Part shown: piece by piece, positions 46,263-56,688 of the stretch | Layout of the letters: each line of letters starts with the position of its first letter | Numbering within the stretch: position 1 is the first letter of the stretch | Assembly: GCA_948567375.1 (NCBI GenBank) | Contig: OX419760.1 | Location: 56,916,001-56,980,000 of the forward strand | Length of the DNA: 64,000 bases | Reading direction: 5' to 3' | Origin: Lunularia cruciata | Taxonomy: Eukaryota; Streptophyta; Marchantiopsida; Lunulariales; Lunulariaceae | The notes under the pieces: model-generated | The model's input: the letters and a program-made list of their open reading frames with translations, nothing else | Databases searched by the model: none | Told to the model about the DNA's origin: nothing | Position numbers and translations under genes: made by a program

Positions 46263-46700
46263 AAATCTACGGAAGCAAAAGGGGGTTGAGCCACTTGTGG
46301 AAAAGATGAACAAAGCTTTGGATATATTGGAGGGTTTCAATATTAAGTTTACGAGTACCCTCGTACTCCCGGAAGAAAGTTTCTGCATCTCGACACAATT
46401 CCGTAAATTCTTTTACGCGTAATCTAAATCGCTCCGAAAATACTTTCGCACCTAATCTAAATCGTGATAAAATTTGACAGGTTATGCATGTCCTGTATAA
46501 ATTTATTCATAGATTAAGGAAGAACTTCTCCAATCCACTTCGGATGATTCACATGTTTGTTATATTTTTCTTGCCCCCTCACATGTTTAACTTCCGTCAC
46601 AATGCGTCAAGAGACCTGCCTAATACATTCCATTATAATTATTATTTGTAAGACCTGAAACCCCCTGGGAGTCTTCATCACCCGAAACTTTGAATCAAGT

Positions 46701-46786
46701 CTTTGGATGTTTTAGTTTACCGTGACATCAGTGGATTTAAGTCTTACGGATGTCATAGTTTGCCGTGACGCCAGTGGATTTTAATT
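46701..46786 (+). promoter_or_regulatory. Direct repeat (about 43-bp unit) upstream of the methyltransferase gene
   Basis: GGATGT...TAGTTT-CCGTGAC..CAGTGGATTT occurs twice, at 46705 and 46748. Each copy holds TGACATCA or TGACGCCA, similar to bZIP (TGACG-type) sites. It lies about 110-195 bp before the TATA box. The binding factor is inference. Confidence 0.45.
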
Positions 46787-46896
46787 TTGAAACACCCTCG
46801 TGCATGCGAAGTTGACGAACGATGCATGAACACATGACATGTTCTCTCTGAGGACATTGCTGGGTAGGTTCATCATATCTCTTCTGGATCCAAGAA

Positions 46897-46905
46897 CTAT
46901 AAGTA
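46897..46905 (+). promoter_or_regulatory. TATA-like box of the methyltransferase gene
   Basis: CTATAAGTA lies 138 bp before the ATG at 47043. It gives a leader of about 105 nt if transcription starts 30 bp downstream. Confidence 0.5.
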
Positions 46906-47042
46906 GACTGCAAGCGCTGGAACTCAACACGCAGTTGAACTCCCAAAGCTTACGCATCCCAAAGCGCACGACACATTGCTGAGGAGAGAAGACAGAGGGT
47001 AAAGAACATAACAAGTGGTATTGTAATCTCTTCTCCACAACC

Positions 47043-48384
47043 ATGGCTTCTGAATTCGCCCTCATGCAGCTCCAAACCAGTTTTGCGGTGCCTATAGCTC
47101 TGGCAGCGGTCATGAAACTGGGAGTGCCTGACATCATAGCTCAGGGAGGAGAAAAGTATATGTCCGCGGAGAAAATTGTGTCTCACCTGCCATGCAAATC
47201 ACCTGCAAATGCTGCTCCCATGTTGAAACGTTGTCTCTTGGGTTTAGTCGGAAGTGGAGTTTTCTCCGAAGAGTTGGTCACTTTAACCGATGGGAAGGTG
47301 GAGACCGTGTTTGGTCTCACGCCAATTTCAAGGTTGTTGCTGTCAAATGAAACCTACTCTCCAACGGCATCAACGATAATACCAACTATTGCTGCTGCCA
47401 TGAATTTTATACCTGAGGCAATCCTGTCCAATTCATTACCGTGGGTTGCAGCTCATGGAACGAGCTTCTATGAGTATAGTACGACCCATCCAGATGATCT
47501 TCAGAATTTCTCTAAACTGCAGACAGATGCTTCGCAGCTTTGGATCAAAAGCTTTCTGAAGAGTTATGATGGTCTCAAAGATGCAAATACGCTGGTTGAC
47601 ATTGGAGGTGGGGAGGGGAGAGTTCTAGGTTCAATCGTAGCAGCGTATCCTCACCTACGTGGCGTCAACTTTGACCTGCCACAAGTCGTCCGCTGGTGCT
47701 CCAACTTTCCCAGGTTTGAGCCGTTTCCGCACCGTGTGTTTTCGTTTTCATTTTCTAGACACTGTTTACTAGTCTGCACAAGTGTTGACTGACGATCCAA
47801 ATCTCAGGTGTAAGACATGTAGGGGGAAGCTATCTCGAACCTGGCCTTCCATCTGGTGACATTATCCTGCTCAAGGTGCATCTCCTTTTCTAGTTCCAGT
47901 ACTTGTTTCTCATATTGCCGTGTCCATGTGTGGTTGTGACGATCTTTCCCGATTTTCAAAGACGGTATGAGCGGGCTGGACGTTGTTAGCACTATATATG
48001 AGACGAAACTTTTACTAAATGTCTTAAAAAATATATACAGTTCTGTGATCAGCTGATGTAATCTTCGTTTAATTTGTTTCCCAACAGCGCGTACTTCACA
48101 ACAACGACGACGCGAGTTGTGCAAAGATCCTGAAGAATTGCTTCGATGCTTTACCGAGCGGAGCAAAATTGCTAATAGGGGAGGATGTTTTGAGCGCTAA
48201 AACCAGTCCTAAAAAGAAGGACTTGTACCATGTGACAGATCTGTTGATGATGACCTTGTTCGGGGAAGGTCAGGAACGGACATACGAACAATTTGGGGCA
48301 CTGCTATCAGCAGCTGGGTTTACCCGCTATGATCTAGTCATCTGTTCGGACATTGTAGACCTTGTAGAAGCACACAAGGATTAG
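47043..48384 (+). CDS. COMT-like class II O-methyltransferase, three-exon model
   Basis: It transfers a methyl group from S-adenosylmethionine to a small hydroxylated (probably phenolic) substrate and is expected to be cytosolic. Exon 1 is 47043-47733, exon 2 is 47808-47875 and exon 3 is 48088-48384. Spliced, it gives about 351 residues, the family's usual size. Residues 1-100 form the dimerisation/winged-helix part (LQTSFAVPIALA, LGVPDIIAQ). The SAM loop is LVDIGGGEGRVLG at 184-196, and FDLPQVV follows. Exon 2 gives HVGGSYLEPGLPSGDIILLK. Exon 3 begins RVLHNNDD with the expected catalytic His257, then EDVLSA, LLMMTLFGEGQERT and LLSAAGF. Intron 1 needs a GTGTGT donor at 47734; an alternative donor after CCCAG (47712) would break frame. 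The ATG has a good ACCATGG context. Not recognised to substrate level. Confidence 0.88.
47734..47807 (+). other. Intron 1 of the methyltransferase gene (74 bp)
   Basis: Donor GTGTGT and acceptor ATCTCAG. Phase 1 is consistent on both sides. It is short for a plant intron, and the donor is weak. Confidence 0.55.
47876..48087 (+). other. Intron 2 of the methyltransferase gene (212 bp)
   Basis: Donor AAG|GTGCAT and acceptor TTTCCCAACAG, phase 0. The sequence is T-rich toward the acceptor, as expected. Confidence 0.8.
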
Positions 48385-48856
48385 GATCTCCTAGCGTTTA
48401 CACCATGAGTTCGTAAGTGATGCACAAACTAAACGAACAACACGATAACTGCGTCGAAAGCTGGCACGGTTATCTTAAGCGAAGCTAGAGACAAGTAAGA
48501 AGGAAAGGAGACAAACACAGGGGAGTGGCGACCGGAGCGTGGGGATGAACATAAAAACGGATGGAGCTCTGACGAAAGCCAGAACAGACAGTTTGCGACT
48601 CCTTGGAGTAAACTGTTTAGAAATAGAGAATGTGGGAACGTGGTAGGAGGAGGAACTTCCTGTTTTCTATTCCCGTGGAGTGCAGTAGAGGAACAACGTT
48701 GAGAACTCAGGATTAGCGAAAATCCAGGGAGACGCGTTGAAAGAGCGTCAGCAGAGCAAATCACGGAAATAACCGTCCATTTTCTGGTAGTGTACGGATG
48801 TTGTCTGACCGACAAGGAAAAGCATTCGTTCTTTCGTTTTGGGAACATAAGAGAAT
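48385..48856. other. 3' flank of the methyltransferase gene, no gene recognised
   Basis: The frame at 48429-48848 (minus, 139 residues) has no motif or homologue I recognise and sits against the LINE 3' end. It is probably chance in GC-richer DNA. The gene's own 3' UTR and poly(A) site should be here but no clear AATAAA lies close to the stop. Confidence 0.45.
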
Positions 48857-48933
48857 AAAGGCGACCGCTTAGGAAAAATGAAGGATGGAAAACCCCATCA
48901 AGCCGTACAAGGGAGAGACAAAAAAGGTAACAT

Positions 48934-48946
48934 GGGGCTAAGCCCC
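48934..48946. other. Palindrome in LINE 3' UTR
   Basis: GGGGCTAAGCCCC reads the same at 54183-54194 (one G shorter) and 44721-44733 (T for A in the centre). It could form a short hairpin in the RNA, a plausible part of the 3' structure recognised by the reverse transcriptase. Confidence 0.6.
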
Positions 48947-50410
48947 AATAGAGTCCGTATGAGAAATCTGCCCTACCGCACTTAAGATATTCGAGCTATG
49001 CAAGTCGAACGGTCTACACACAACTAGAGCATCCGAAGAAACATCACCTAATGTGATTGCTCTCTTATGGATTGCACCAGCCACTGCCCTCTGTAGAGCA
49101 ATGGACACACGCTGTCTAAAGTAAGCTACAAAGTATGAGAGTGAGAGTGGTACCCCCTGACACCTAACATGATAAGCTCTCACGCACTCCCTGACAAATG
49201 TGTCAAATGTCGTGTCCATCACTCCATATAACTCCAAGGCTAGAGGAACAAAGAGGTGACCTCGCTGCATGCCCCTATACTTGGAGACCTTGAGACCTGC
49301 TGCTGCACTCGCCGCCCATCCAGGGGGATGGGTAATCACTCCTTCCAAAACTGTATCCCGCGTAGGGTCTGTGACTACGACATCCGCTACTGTCACCTGA
49401 TCATCTCAGACCAAGTATAAGTCTACCCTGACACGTGTCGTCTACAACGCATACGAACGCTAAGTATCCACTCTCTCGTGCCATAGCAAACACTATGTCT
49501 CTAATGGCATCATGTGTAGTTATCCTCTGTCCTCCAAAAGGACACCGTGTCATGTGGACCGCCGCTGCATCTAGTGTGGAACCACACTCACAAGTGTGGT
49601 TCCACACTTGTGGACCCTCCAAGCTAAGTATCCACTCTCTCATGCCATAGCAAACACTATGTCTCTAATGGCATCATGTGTAGTTATCCTCTGTCCTCCA
49701 AAAGGACACCGTGTCATGTGGACCGCCGCTGCATCTAGTGTGGAACCACACTCACAAGTGAGTAGTGAAGATCCAGATGGGTGGACTAAACCTAGGCGAA
49801 ACCTCATCACTGTAGAGAAAGTAGCCGGTGCGAGTCGGAAAGCCCTAATGCATGGTCGAGCTAGGATCAACAAGCCTGCACCCTTGTCGGAGCAAGAGCG
49901 TAGACGTGCTCTAGTAGCCTGAGGAATGGACGAGTCAACTAAGAGAGAATGTAGTGTATGCTCACATTGTCGCTCTATCAAGGAAGACGGTAGACCTCTA
50001 GTCCAATCTGACAATAGTGAAGCAAACAATAGAAAACCCTCTCGTGCTCGTGGGGATAGACTATCTCTTGTCTGCCGCAATAACACCTGGAGAGAAAAGG
50101 GTCCTCCCTCCACCTCTGTCACATAAGTCTCCAAAACCGGCCTATCAGCAACCACAAAACGAGAGGCAAGTAGAGGTGCCGAGAGAGCCCAACTACCCAA
50201 AAACGCTATAGGTGCCATCTCCTCCATAGAAAGCAAGCCAAACCCACCACATGAGATCGGTAGAGCCGTCTGTCTACGTGCCAAATCTCCTGTCTCACAC
50301 TCAAAAGTCGTTGGTCCAATAATATCACCAAAGACTCCCATAATCCTCCTATCAAATGCTCTCAGATGTGATAGGAAGGACGGTGAGGGAGGAACTGTAC
50401 GGATGAGGTA
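48947..50410 (-). pseudogene. LINE copy 1, C-terminal zinc motif and endonuclease region
   Basis: Three minus frames (49640-50341, 49401-49643, 48938-49396) carry the C-part. CECGSTLDAAAVHMTRC gives C-x-C-x9-H-x3-C, the zinc motif placed before the nuclease in this class. Then GGQRITTHDAIRDIVF and ARESGY, and VTVADVVVTDP follow, comparable with the R-D...D pattern of restriction-like nucleases; its RVDLY lead-in is intact in copy 2 at 54487-55251. Here a 164-bp tandem duplication at 49461-49757 doubles the zinc-motif segment. Confidence 0.75.
49461..49757. repeat. Tandem duplication of 164 bp with a fold-back junction
   Basis: TAAGTATCCACTCTCT occurs at 49461 and 49625, and the match runs to ACCACACTCACAAGTG. 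At the end of the first unit (49577-49608) sits an inverted repeat with arms TGTGGAACCACACT and AGTGTGGTTCCACA. Copy 2 has neither the duplication nor the inverted arm. Confidence 0.85.
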
Positions 50411-51657
50411 GGATGGTCAACGAGCAATACTGGAAGAGAGTATACCAAATGCCACCTGCGGATCTCCTAGTAATGGACGGTCATCCACATGGAGAACATC
50501 CTCTGCAAGGGCAGCGTCCAAGAAGCTGCAAGGGCAGCGTCCAAGAAGCGTGTGACAAAATCCTCCAATCCTACTGGCACTCCAAGAACACAAAGTCCAT
50601 CTGTGGATGTGATACACCCCTCTGGAAGCTCAAGGTGGAGAGGGATACCTAAAGGGGACCATGCCCTACACTTTGACACCTTGACTCTCAAGCCTACTAG
50701 ATGTAGCTCGGTAGTCAAGTAGTCAAAGGCCTGCCTAATCTGATCTACAAGGCCTATGATATGTGTATCATCTGCCAAGGAGGGAAATACACAACCTGGC
50801 ATGGCCAAAGTAGTAGATAGGAGAGCTCTAAAGTGAGCCATGGCAAATAAGGGCCCCCCCAAAGGATCTCCCTATCGTGTACCAACAACAAACTCCAAGA
50901 CGGTGACTCCCTTCTGTGAACCACCATGCTGGTAGTAAAGGGAAGCATGAGAGCCATAAAAAGACTGCACAAAAGGAATGAGACTCGCCAAGGATCCACC
51001 AGCCTCCCTACTCTCTCATGATGGATAACATGAGACGCTATTAAAAGCGTTCTCAACATCCACCTGTAGGACGACCCACTCCATATGGATATCTAGGAGT
51101 GCTCTAATGCCTAGAGATATAGCCTCACATCCTCCAGGTGTAGCTACTCCAAACTGATGTGGACTAAGGTGTTGTCGAAAGTGAGAACGATGCTGAAGGA
51201 CAATGGTACGACTGACCAAACGCAAAAAGATCTTTCCAATAGCAATCGGTCTAATGCCTCCCGTGTCCTTCTCAATCGCGAGAAGTCGACTAGCACCTAA
51301 GACCCGACTAACAGACATAGGAATGTCTCCTCTCGCTACTGCTGCAGCCACCTGAAACAACTCGGTAAAACCACTAGAAGGATCATCTGCTTGGAAGCAA
51401 TCTCTAAGGTGCTCATAAACCATCCCTGACAAGCCTCCTGAAGAAAGGCGAGGAGCAGTGCACAATGCTTGTGCAAATAGCGACCTATCAAGACATAAAG
51501 GCTGCTCAGGCTGATAATCTAAGACCTCTAGTGGTAGTCCCTCTACTGCTATAGGATGCAATGAGCGTAGGGAAGAGATGGTCTCATCAGTAGGACTCGC
51601 TATAGACAAAGGGTGTAGCGCTTGTGCTGCTCTGCTAAACTCTCCCGCCTGACCCAA
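50411..51657 (-). pseudogene. LINE copy 1, reverse transcriptase
   Basis: Minus frames 51016-51657, 50754-51059 and 50467-50862 hold the RT. Visible motifs are SSGGLSGMVYEHLRDCF, RPIAIGKIFLRLVSR, HQFGVATPGGCEA and VDVENAFNSVS, which holds the first catalytic Asp. Then come PSLADDTHIIG (LADD at the active site) and VSKCRAWSPLG. The frames shift between the first and second catalytic motifs. A 23-bp tandem duplication lies at about 50513-50558 (GCAAGGGCAGCGTCC twice). Confidence 0.85.
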
Positions 51658-52289
51658 TGTCCTACATCATCGTAATCGAGTGGAATCTGTGGTATCCTAT
51701 GGCGATACCTGTCTCCTAAATCGTGTAGCCCTAACAAACTCCTCCTGAAGCGCTGCCCAATCCCCCGCTCGAAATCGACGAAATCTAGCCGCCATCTCTC
51801 TATGCCCCGTGCGTCCCCTTCTAGCATAACGAAGACACCATCGAGGGAGTAGGAGGAATAGGAACCACGCTAACTTGTCCAAGGGATCACGTGCCAAACA
51901 ATCCAATGGTAGGCGAAAAGCCTGTCTAGCCTCATCATGGAGTGTGCGGGGCAGCCTATCTGGAATAGACGTGGACATGGAAAACTAGTCTCAAATAACC
52001 CCAAAATGCAACTCGCCTAAGAAGCTAACCACTCCCACGACTCGATCGGTATCCTTGGAACGATCAACGAAGGTATAGAAGAAGCGTGCGTAATCCCAAG
52101 TGTCACTACAGTCGATGTGGTCGCTCGTCTCATGTGAGCATCCCAAGTGGTCCAATCATAGTCCTTGTGCATCCTTCCCACATGGGTCTTTACCCCTTGC
52201 GGGGTAAAGCGTCGGTGACACACCGAGCATGGTGTATCCCGACCCGCTCTAGGCGACCCCACATGGGAAGGTGTAGCCATGGCTAGCAC
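51600..52289 (-). pseudogene. LINE copy 1, N-terminal C2H2 finger and linker
   Basis: The minus frame 52017-52289 begins MLAMATPSHVG and contains the finger CSVCHRRFTPQGVKTHVGRMH (C-x2-C-x11-H-x4-H), then KDYDWTTWDAHMRRA. It continues after a break with 51697-51978 (DRLPRTLHDEARQAF, AWFLFLLLPRW, GHREMAARFRRF) and 51600-51827. Fingers at this end bind target DNA in R2-type elements. That function is known for the family, not shown here. Confidence 0.75.
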
Positions 52290-52740
52290 AAGAATAATGA
52301 TAGTAACACATGATACTCCTCTTCATATCTCCCCATATCTGCAAAACCACAACCCCTCACATCCCAACTCACATAAGACTCTCCAAACCCTAAAATCTAT
52401 GAAATCTCATAACTTTCAATTTCCATCTCCAAAATTTTCAAATTAAATTCACATGGAACTTAATCATGAAAACCAAGAGATTAGAAATGAAAATTTCCAA
52501 CCCGTCACTCTCAATGTATAATGATCACTCTCAACCCTAAAAAAGCTAAAAATCTTCATAACTTTCTACTCCATTCTCCATAGTCTTCAATCTAGGTACC
52601 AATGGAACCAAAATTGAAAAACAAAGAGAATTGACTATTCACTCGATTGTTACATGCTAGAGAACACTCAGGAATTATCAAAATTGTCTCACGTCTCTCC
52701 CTCTCCTCTCCCATCTCCACACTCTCCCGCAGCTCCCCCG
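52290..52740 (-). other. LINE copy 1 5' UTR
   Basis: AT-rich text homologous to 57361-57801 and 43936-44410. It contains AAACCCTAA (telo-box-like) near 52388. The 5' end is pyrimidine-rich on the plus strand (CTCTCCCTCTCCTCTCC). Confidence 0.6.
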
Positions 52741-53859
52741 ATAAAAGGAGAAAGACATAAGACATTCAAAGACTATCAAAGAGAAAAACTATTTATTTAC
52801 TTATTTGTTTATGGAAAACAAAAAACAAAAAAATGGAGTGCAAGGGATAGAGAGCACGGGTCCCATGAAACAAAACCAAAGACCGTTGCACTCCTTGAAG
52901 GCTGTCTTACATCGACTCTACCTATATCATTTGACCATTTGTTTTGGGAACCGGTTAGAGTACTTTTCTTTTTAGTTGCGGGATATTCCATCAAACATGT
53001 GATTCATAGAGATGTACATGTATTTATTATAATTTTTATATTGAATTACATATATATTATTTAAATGTTTTTTAATCATAAATATTTTTAATATAAATTT
53101 ATATTATATTTATATATAAATTTTAAAATATTTTATTCTATTATTAAAATGTTTTACTTAATTAAATTTATAGAATATATATAATAATAAAATATAATAT
53201 TATTTAAATTTTATTAAAAAGTTTATTATATAAATATTTTATTTTATTTAAAAAATTATTATTTTTTAAATATTTTTTAAATATATTTAAATTAAAAAAT
53301 TTAATTTATATTTAATTAATTATTATTCTTATATTATATATCAATATATAAAATAATTTTTTCTTTCTTTTTTTCTTATAAAAAATATTTATAAAACATA
53401 AGAAACCAAGAAAAAACAATACCAAAACTATGAACAAGCAGCGCATCCAGTAAGAGGAACTGCATCTGGTCAGACTGCAATCTGTACCGACGGTCCCTCA
53501 CACATCTTAGACCTTAAACCCTCTACGGGATGTCAGAAGAATACAGGCCAACCCCTTGGTACAGGAATTTCATTCACTTACTCTGAGGAACATTAATGGA
53601 CGTCACTTACTCCAAAAGACCACTCGCTACAATAATGCGTAGAATACTTCGGACAACTCCACTCGCTTTGACCTGAATTAAAGTCTGCATCCAGTTGTCT
53701 CCAATAGACAGACCGTTCGTTGTCTTTGATTGGTTCATGCTGCACTTGGCCTCTACCTCAACATGAACTGGAAACGACCCACATCGTGCCAAGTATCAGC
53801 CTCCAAAAGTCGACGTCAGTTCCTCTGACTTAAATTCTAAATTTAGGTAGTTGAGTAGG
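52741..53859. other. No gene recognised; includes extreme AT-rich block
   Basis: The region 53020-53400 is almost pure A/T with runs of ATTTAAAT and TTATATATA. The frame 52654-53064 and the minus frame 53607-53792 have no motif. The part 53420-53830 is GC-balanced unique DNA. Confidence 0.6.
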
Positions 53860-53879
53860 TTTAGGGTTTAAACCCTAAA
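53860..53879. repeat. Palindrome of two inverted plant telomere units
   Basis: TTTAGGGTTTAAACCCTAAA is a perfect 20-bp palindrome made of TTTAGGG against CCCTAAA. It is a single pair, not an array. Confidence 0.8.
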
Positions 53880-54103
53880 TGCTAAATTTTCATAATTATA
53901 TTTCTATCTATTACATCGGATATGAAATAATTGAACATAATATAATATTTAATTAAATGATAATATGGTAAATAGTCTAAGTATTTTGATTGGATCCAAT
54001 ATAAAAGTAATGAGATGCATGCATAAATGTGTTTCCATTCATGTTTAGGTAGAGGCCAAGATGCAGCATGATGATCATTATTGTAACTAAGTACAATGAA
54101 GGC
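53880..54103. other. AT-rich spacer before LINE copy 2
   Basis: No gene or repeat seen. Confidence 0.4.
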
Positions 54104-54229
54104 AAAAGGCGACCGCGTAGCAAAAATGAAGGATGGGAAGACCCCATCAAGCCGTAGAAGGGAAGGAAAAAAAGGTAACATAGGGCTAAGCCCCAACTGA
54201 GTCTATATGAGAAATTTGCCCTACCGCAC

Positions 54230-55500
54230 CTAAGATATCCGAGCTATGCAAGTCGTACGGTCTACACACAACTGGAGCATCCGAGAAACATCACCTAATG
54301 TGATTGCACTCCTATGGATTGCACCAGCCACTGCACTCTGTAGAGCAATGGACACACGCTGTCTAAAATATGCTACAAAGTATGAGAGTGAAAGTGGTAC
54401 TCCTTGACGCCTAACATGATAAACTCTCGCGCACTCCCTAACAAATGTGTCAAATGCCTTGTCTATTGCTCCATATAACTCCAAGGCTAGAGGAACAAAG
54501 AGGTGACCTCACTGCATGCCCCTATACTTCGAGACCTTGCGACCTGCTGCTGCTGCACTCGCTGCCCATCCAAGGAGATGGGTAATACTCCCTCCGAAAC
54601 TGTATCCCGCGTAGGGTCCGTAACCACGACATCTGCTACTGTCACCTGATCATCTCGGACCGAGTATAAGTCTACCCTGACACGTGTTGTTTGCAAAGCA
54701 TACAAACTCTCCCTCCAAGCCAAGTATCCACTCTCTCGTGCCATAGCAAACACTATGTCTCTAATGGTATCATGGGTAGCTATCCTCTGTCCTCCAAAAG
54801 GACACATTGTCATGTGTACTGCTACTGCATCTAGTGTAGAACCACACTCACAAGTGAGTAATGAAGATGCAGATGGGTGGACCAAACCTAGGTAAAACCT
54901 CATCACTGTAGAGAAAGTAGCTTGTGCGAGTTGGAATGCCCTAATGCACAGTCTAGCTAGGATCCAAGAGCCTGCACCCTTGCCGGAGCAAGAGCAAAGA
55001 CGTGCTCTAGTAGCCTGAGGAATGGATGAGTCGACTAAGAGAGAATGTAGCATATGCTCACACTGTTGCTCCATCAAGGAAGATTGTAAACCTTTAGTCC
55101 AAACTGATGATAGTGAAGAAAAAGGTGGAAAATCCTCTCGTGCTCGTGGGGATAAACTATCTCTTGTTTGCCGCAATAACACCTGGAGAGAAAAGGATCC
55201 TCTCTCCACCTCTGTCACATAAGTCTCCAAAACCGGCCTATCAACAACCACAAAATGAGATGAAAGTAGGGGTGCCCAAGAGAGCCCAACTACCCAAAAA
55301 CGCTATAGGTGCCATCTCCTCCATAGAAAACAAGCCAACCCCACCACATGAGATCAGTAGAGCCGTCTGTCTACGTGCCAAATCCCCTATCACACACTCA
55401 AAAGTCCCTAGTCCAATAATATCACCAAAGACTCCCATATCAAATGCTCTTAGATGTGATAAGAAGGACGGTGAGGGAGGAACTATACGGATGAGGTAGG
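54230..55500 (-). pseudogene. LINE copy 2, zinc motif and endonuclease region
   Basis: The 254-residue minus frame 54487-55251 runs from ETYVTEVERGSFSLQVLLRQ through CECGSTLDAVAVHMTMC (zinc motif), GGQRIATHDTIRDIVFAMAR, SGYLAWRESLYALQ and RVDLYSVRDD to VADVVVTDPTRDTV. The RxDL-x(n)-D-x-x-x-TDP arrangement fits a restriction-like nuclease core. The last part continues in 54230-54484 (DTFVRECARVYHVRRQG). Confidence 0.75.
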
Positions 55501-55539
55501 ACGGTCACCGAGAAATATTGGAAGAGAGTATACCAAATG

Positions 55540-56550
55540 CCACCTATGGATCTCCTAGTAATGGAAGGTCATCCACATGGAGAACATCCTCTGCAAGGGC
55601 AACATCTAAGAAGCATGTGACAAAATCCTCCGATCCTACTGGCACTCCAAGAACACAAAGTCCATCTATGGATGTGATACACCCCTCTGGAAGCTCAAGT
55701 TGGGGAGGAATACCTAAAGGGGACCATGCCCTACACTTTGATACCTTGACTCTCAAGCCTACTAGATGTAGCTTGGTAGTCAAGTAGTCAAAGACTTGCC
55801 TAATCTGATCTACATGGCCTACAATGTGTGTATCATCTGCCAAGGAGGGAAATACACAACCTGGCATGGCCAAAGTAGTAGATAGAAGAGCTCTAAAGTG
55901 AACCATGGTAAATAAGGGCCTCCCCAAATGATCTCACTGACATGTATCAATAGCTGACTCCAAGACGGTGACTCCCTCCTGTGAACCACCATGTTGGTAG
56001 TAAAGTGAAGCATGAGAGCCATAAAAAGACCGCACAAAAGGAATGAGACTCGCCAAGGATCCACCAACCTCCTTAAGCTCTCTAAAGATAGATACCCGTG
56101 AGATGTTATTAAAAGCGTTCTCAACATCCACCTATAAGACGACCCACTCCGGATGAATATCTAGGAGTGCTCTAATGCCTAGAGATATAGCCTCACATCT
56201 TCCAAGTGTAGCTACTCCAAACTGATGTGGACTAAGGTGTTTTCGAAAGTGAGAACAATGCTGAAGGACAATGGTACTATTGACCAACCGCAAAAGATCT
56301 CTCCAATAGCAATCAGTCTAATGCCTCTTGTGTCTTTCTCCATCATGAGAAGTTGACTAGCACCTAATACCCGACTAACAACCATAGGAATGTCTCCTCT
56401 CAATACTATTGCAGCCACCTGAAACAACTCGATAAAACCACTAGAAGTATCATCTGCCTGGAAGCAATCTTTAAGATGCTCATAAATCATCCCTAAAAAG
56501 CCTCTTGAGGAAGGCAAGGAGTAGTGCACAATGCTTGTGCAAAAAGTGAC
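55540..56550 (-). pseudogene. LINE copy 2, reverse transcriptase
   Basis: Frames 56212-56529 (GFLGMIYEHLKDCFQADD, then SRVLGASQLLMMEKDT), 55934-56131 (MDVENAFNNIS) and 55544-55927 (PSLADDTHIVG, then VSKCRAWSPLGIP) supply the RT blocks in order. Both catalytic Asp positions are kept but lie in different frames. Confidence 0.85.
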
Positions 56551-56688
56551 CTATCAAGACATAAAGGCTGCTCAAGTTGATAATCTAAGACCTCTAGTGG
56601 TAGTCACTCTACTGCTATAGTAGTGAGCATAGGGAAGAGATAGTCTCATCAATAGGACTCGCCATAGACAAAGGGTGTAGCGCTTGTG

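Larger units (their letters stand above)
48857..52740 (-). mobile_element. Non-LTR retrotransposon (restriction-like-endonuclease type), copy 1
   Basis: Similarity to the copy at 54104-57801 runs from the 3' tail (AAAGGCGACCGC) to the 5' UTR pyrimidine stretch. On the minus strand the order is 5' UTR, C2H2 finger, linker, RT, Cys/His motif, endonuclease-type end, 3' UTR. There is no poly(A) tail. This order (finger first, endonuclease last) is that of R2/R4/NeSL/Utopia-type elements rather than L1. Frames are broken in many places. Flanks differ from those of copy 2, so these are separate insertions and not a segmental duplication. No clear target duplication was seen. Confidence 0.85.

Noticed and set aside
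48429-48848. 139-residue minus frame downstream of the methyltransferase
   Set aside because: No domain, no match to other copies, and GC-richer local composition favours chance open frames.
53020-53410. Organelle DNA insertion, from AT richness
   Set aside because: No recognisable plastid or mitochondrial gene; the block is simple A/T sequence.
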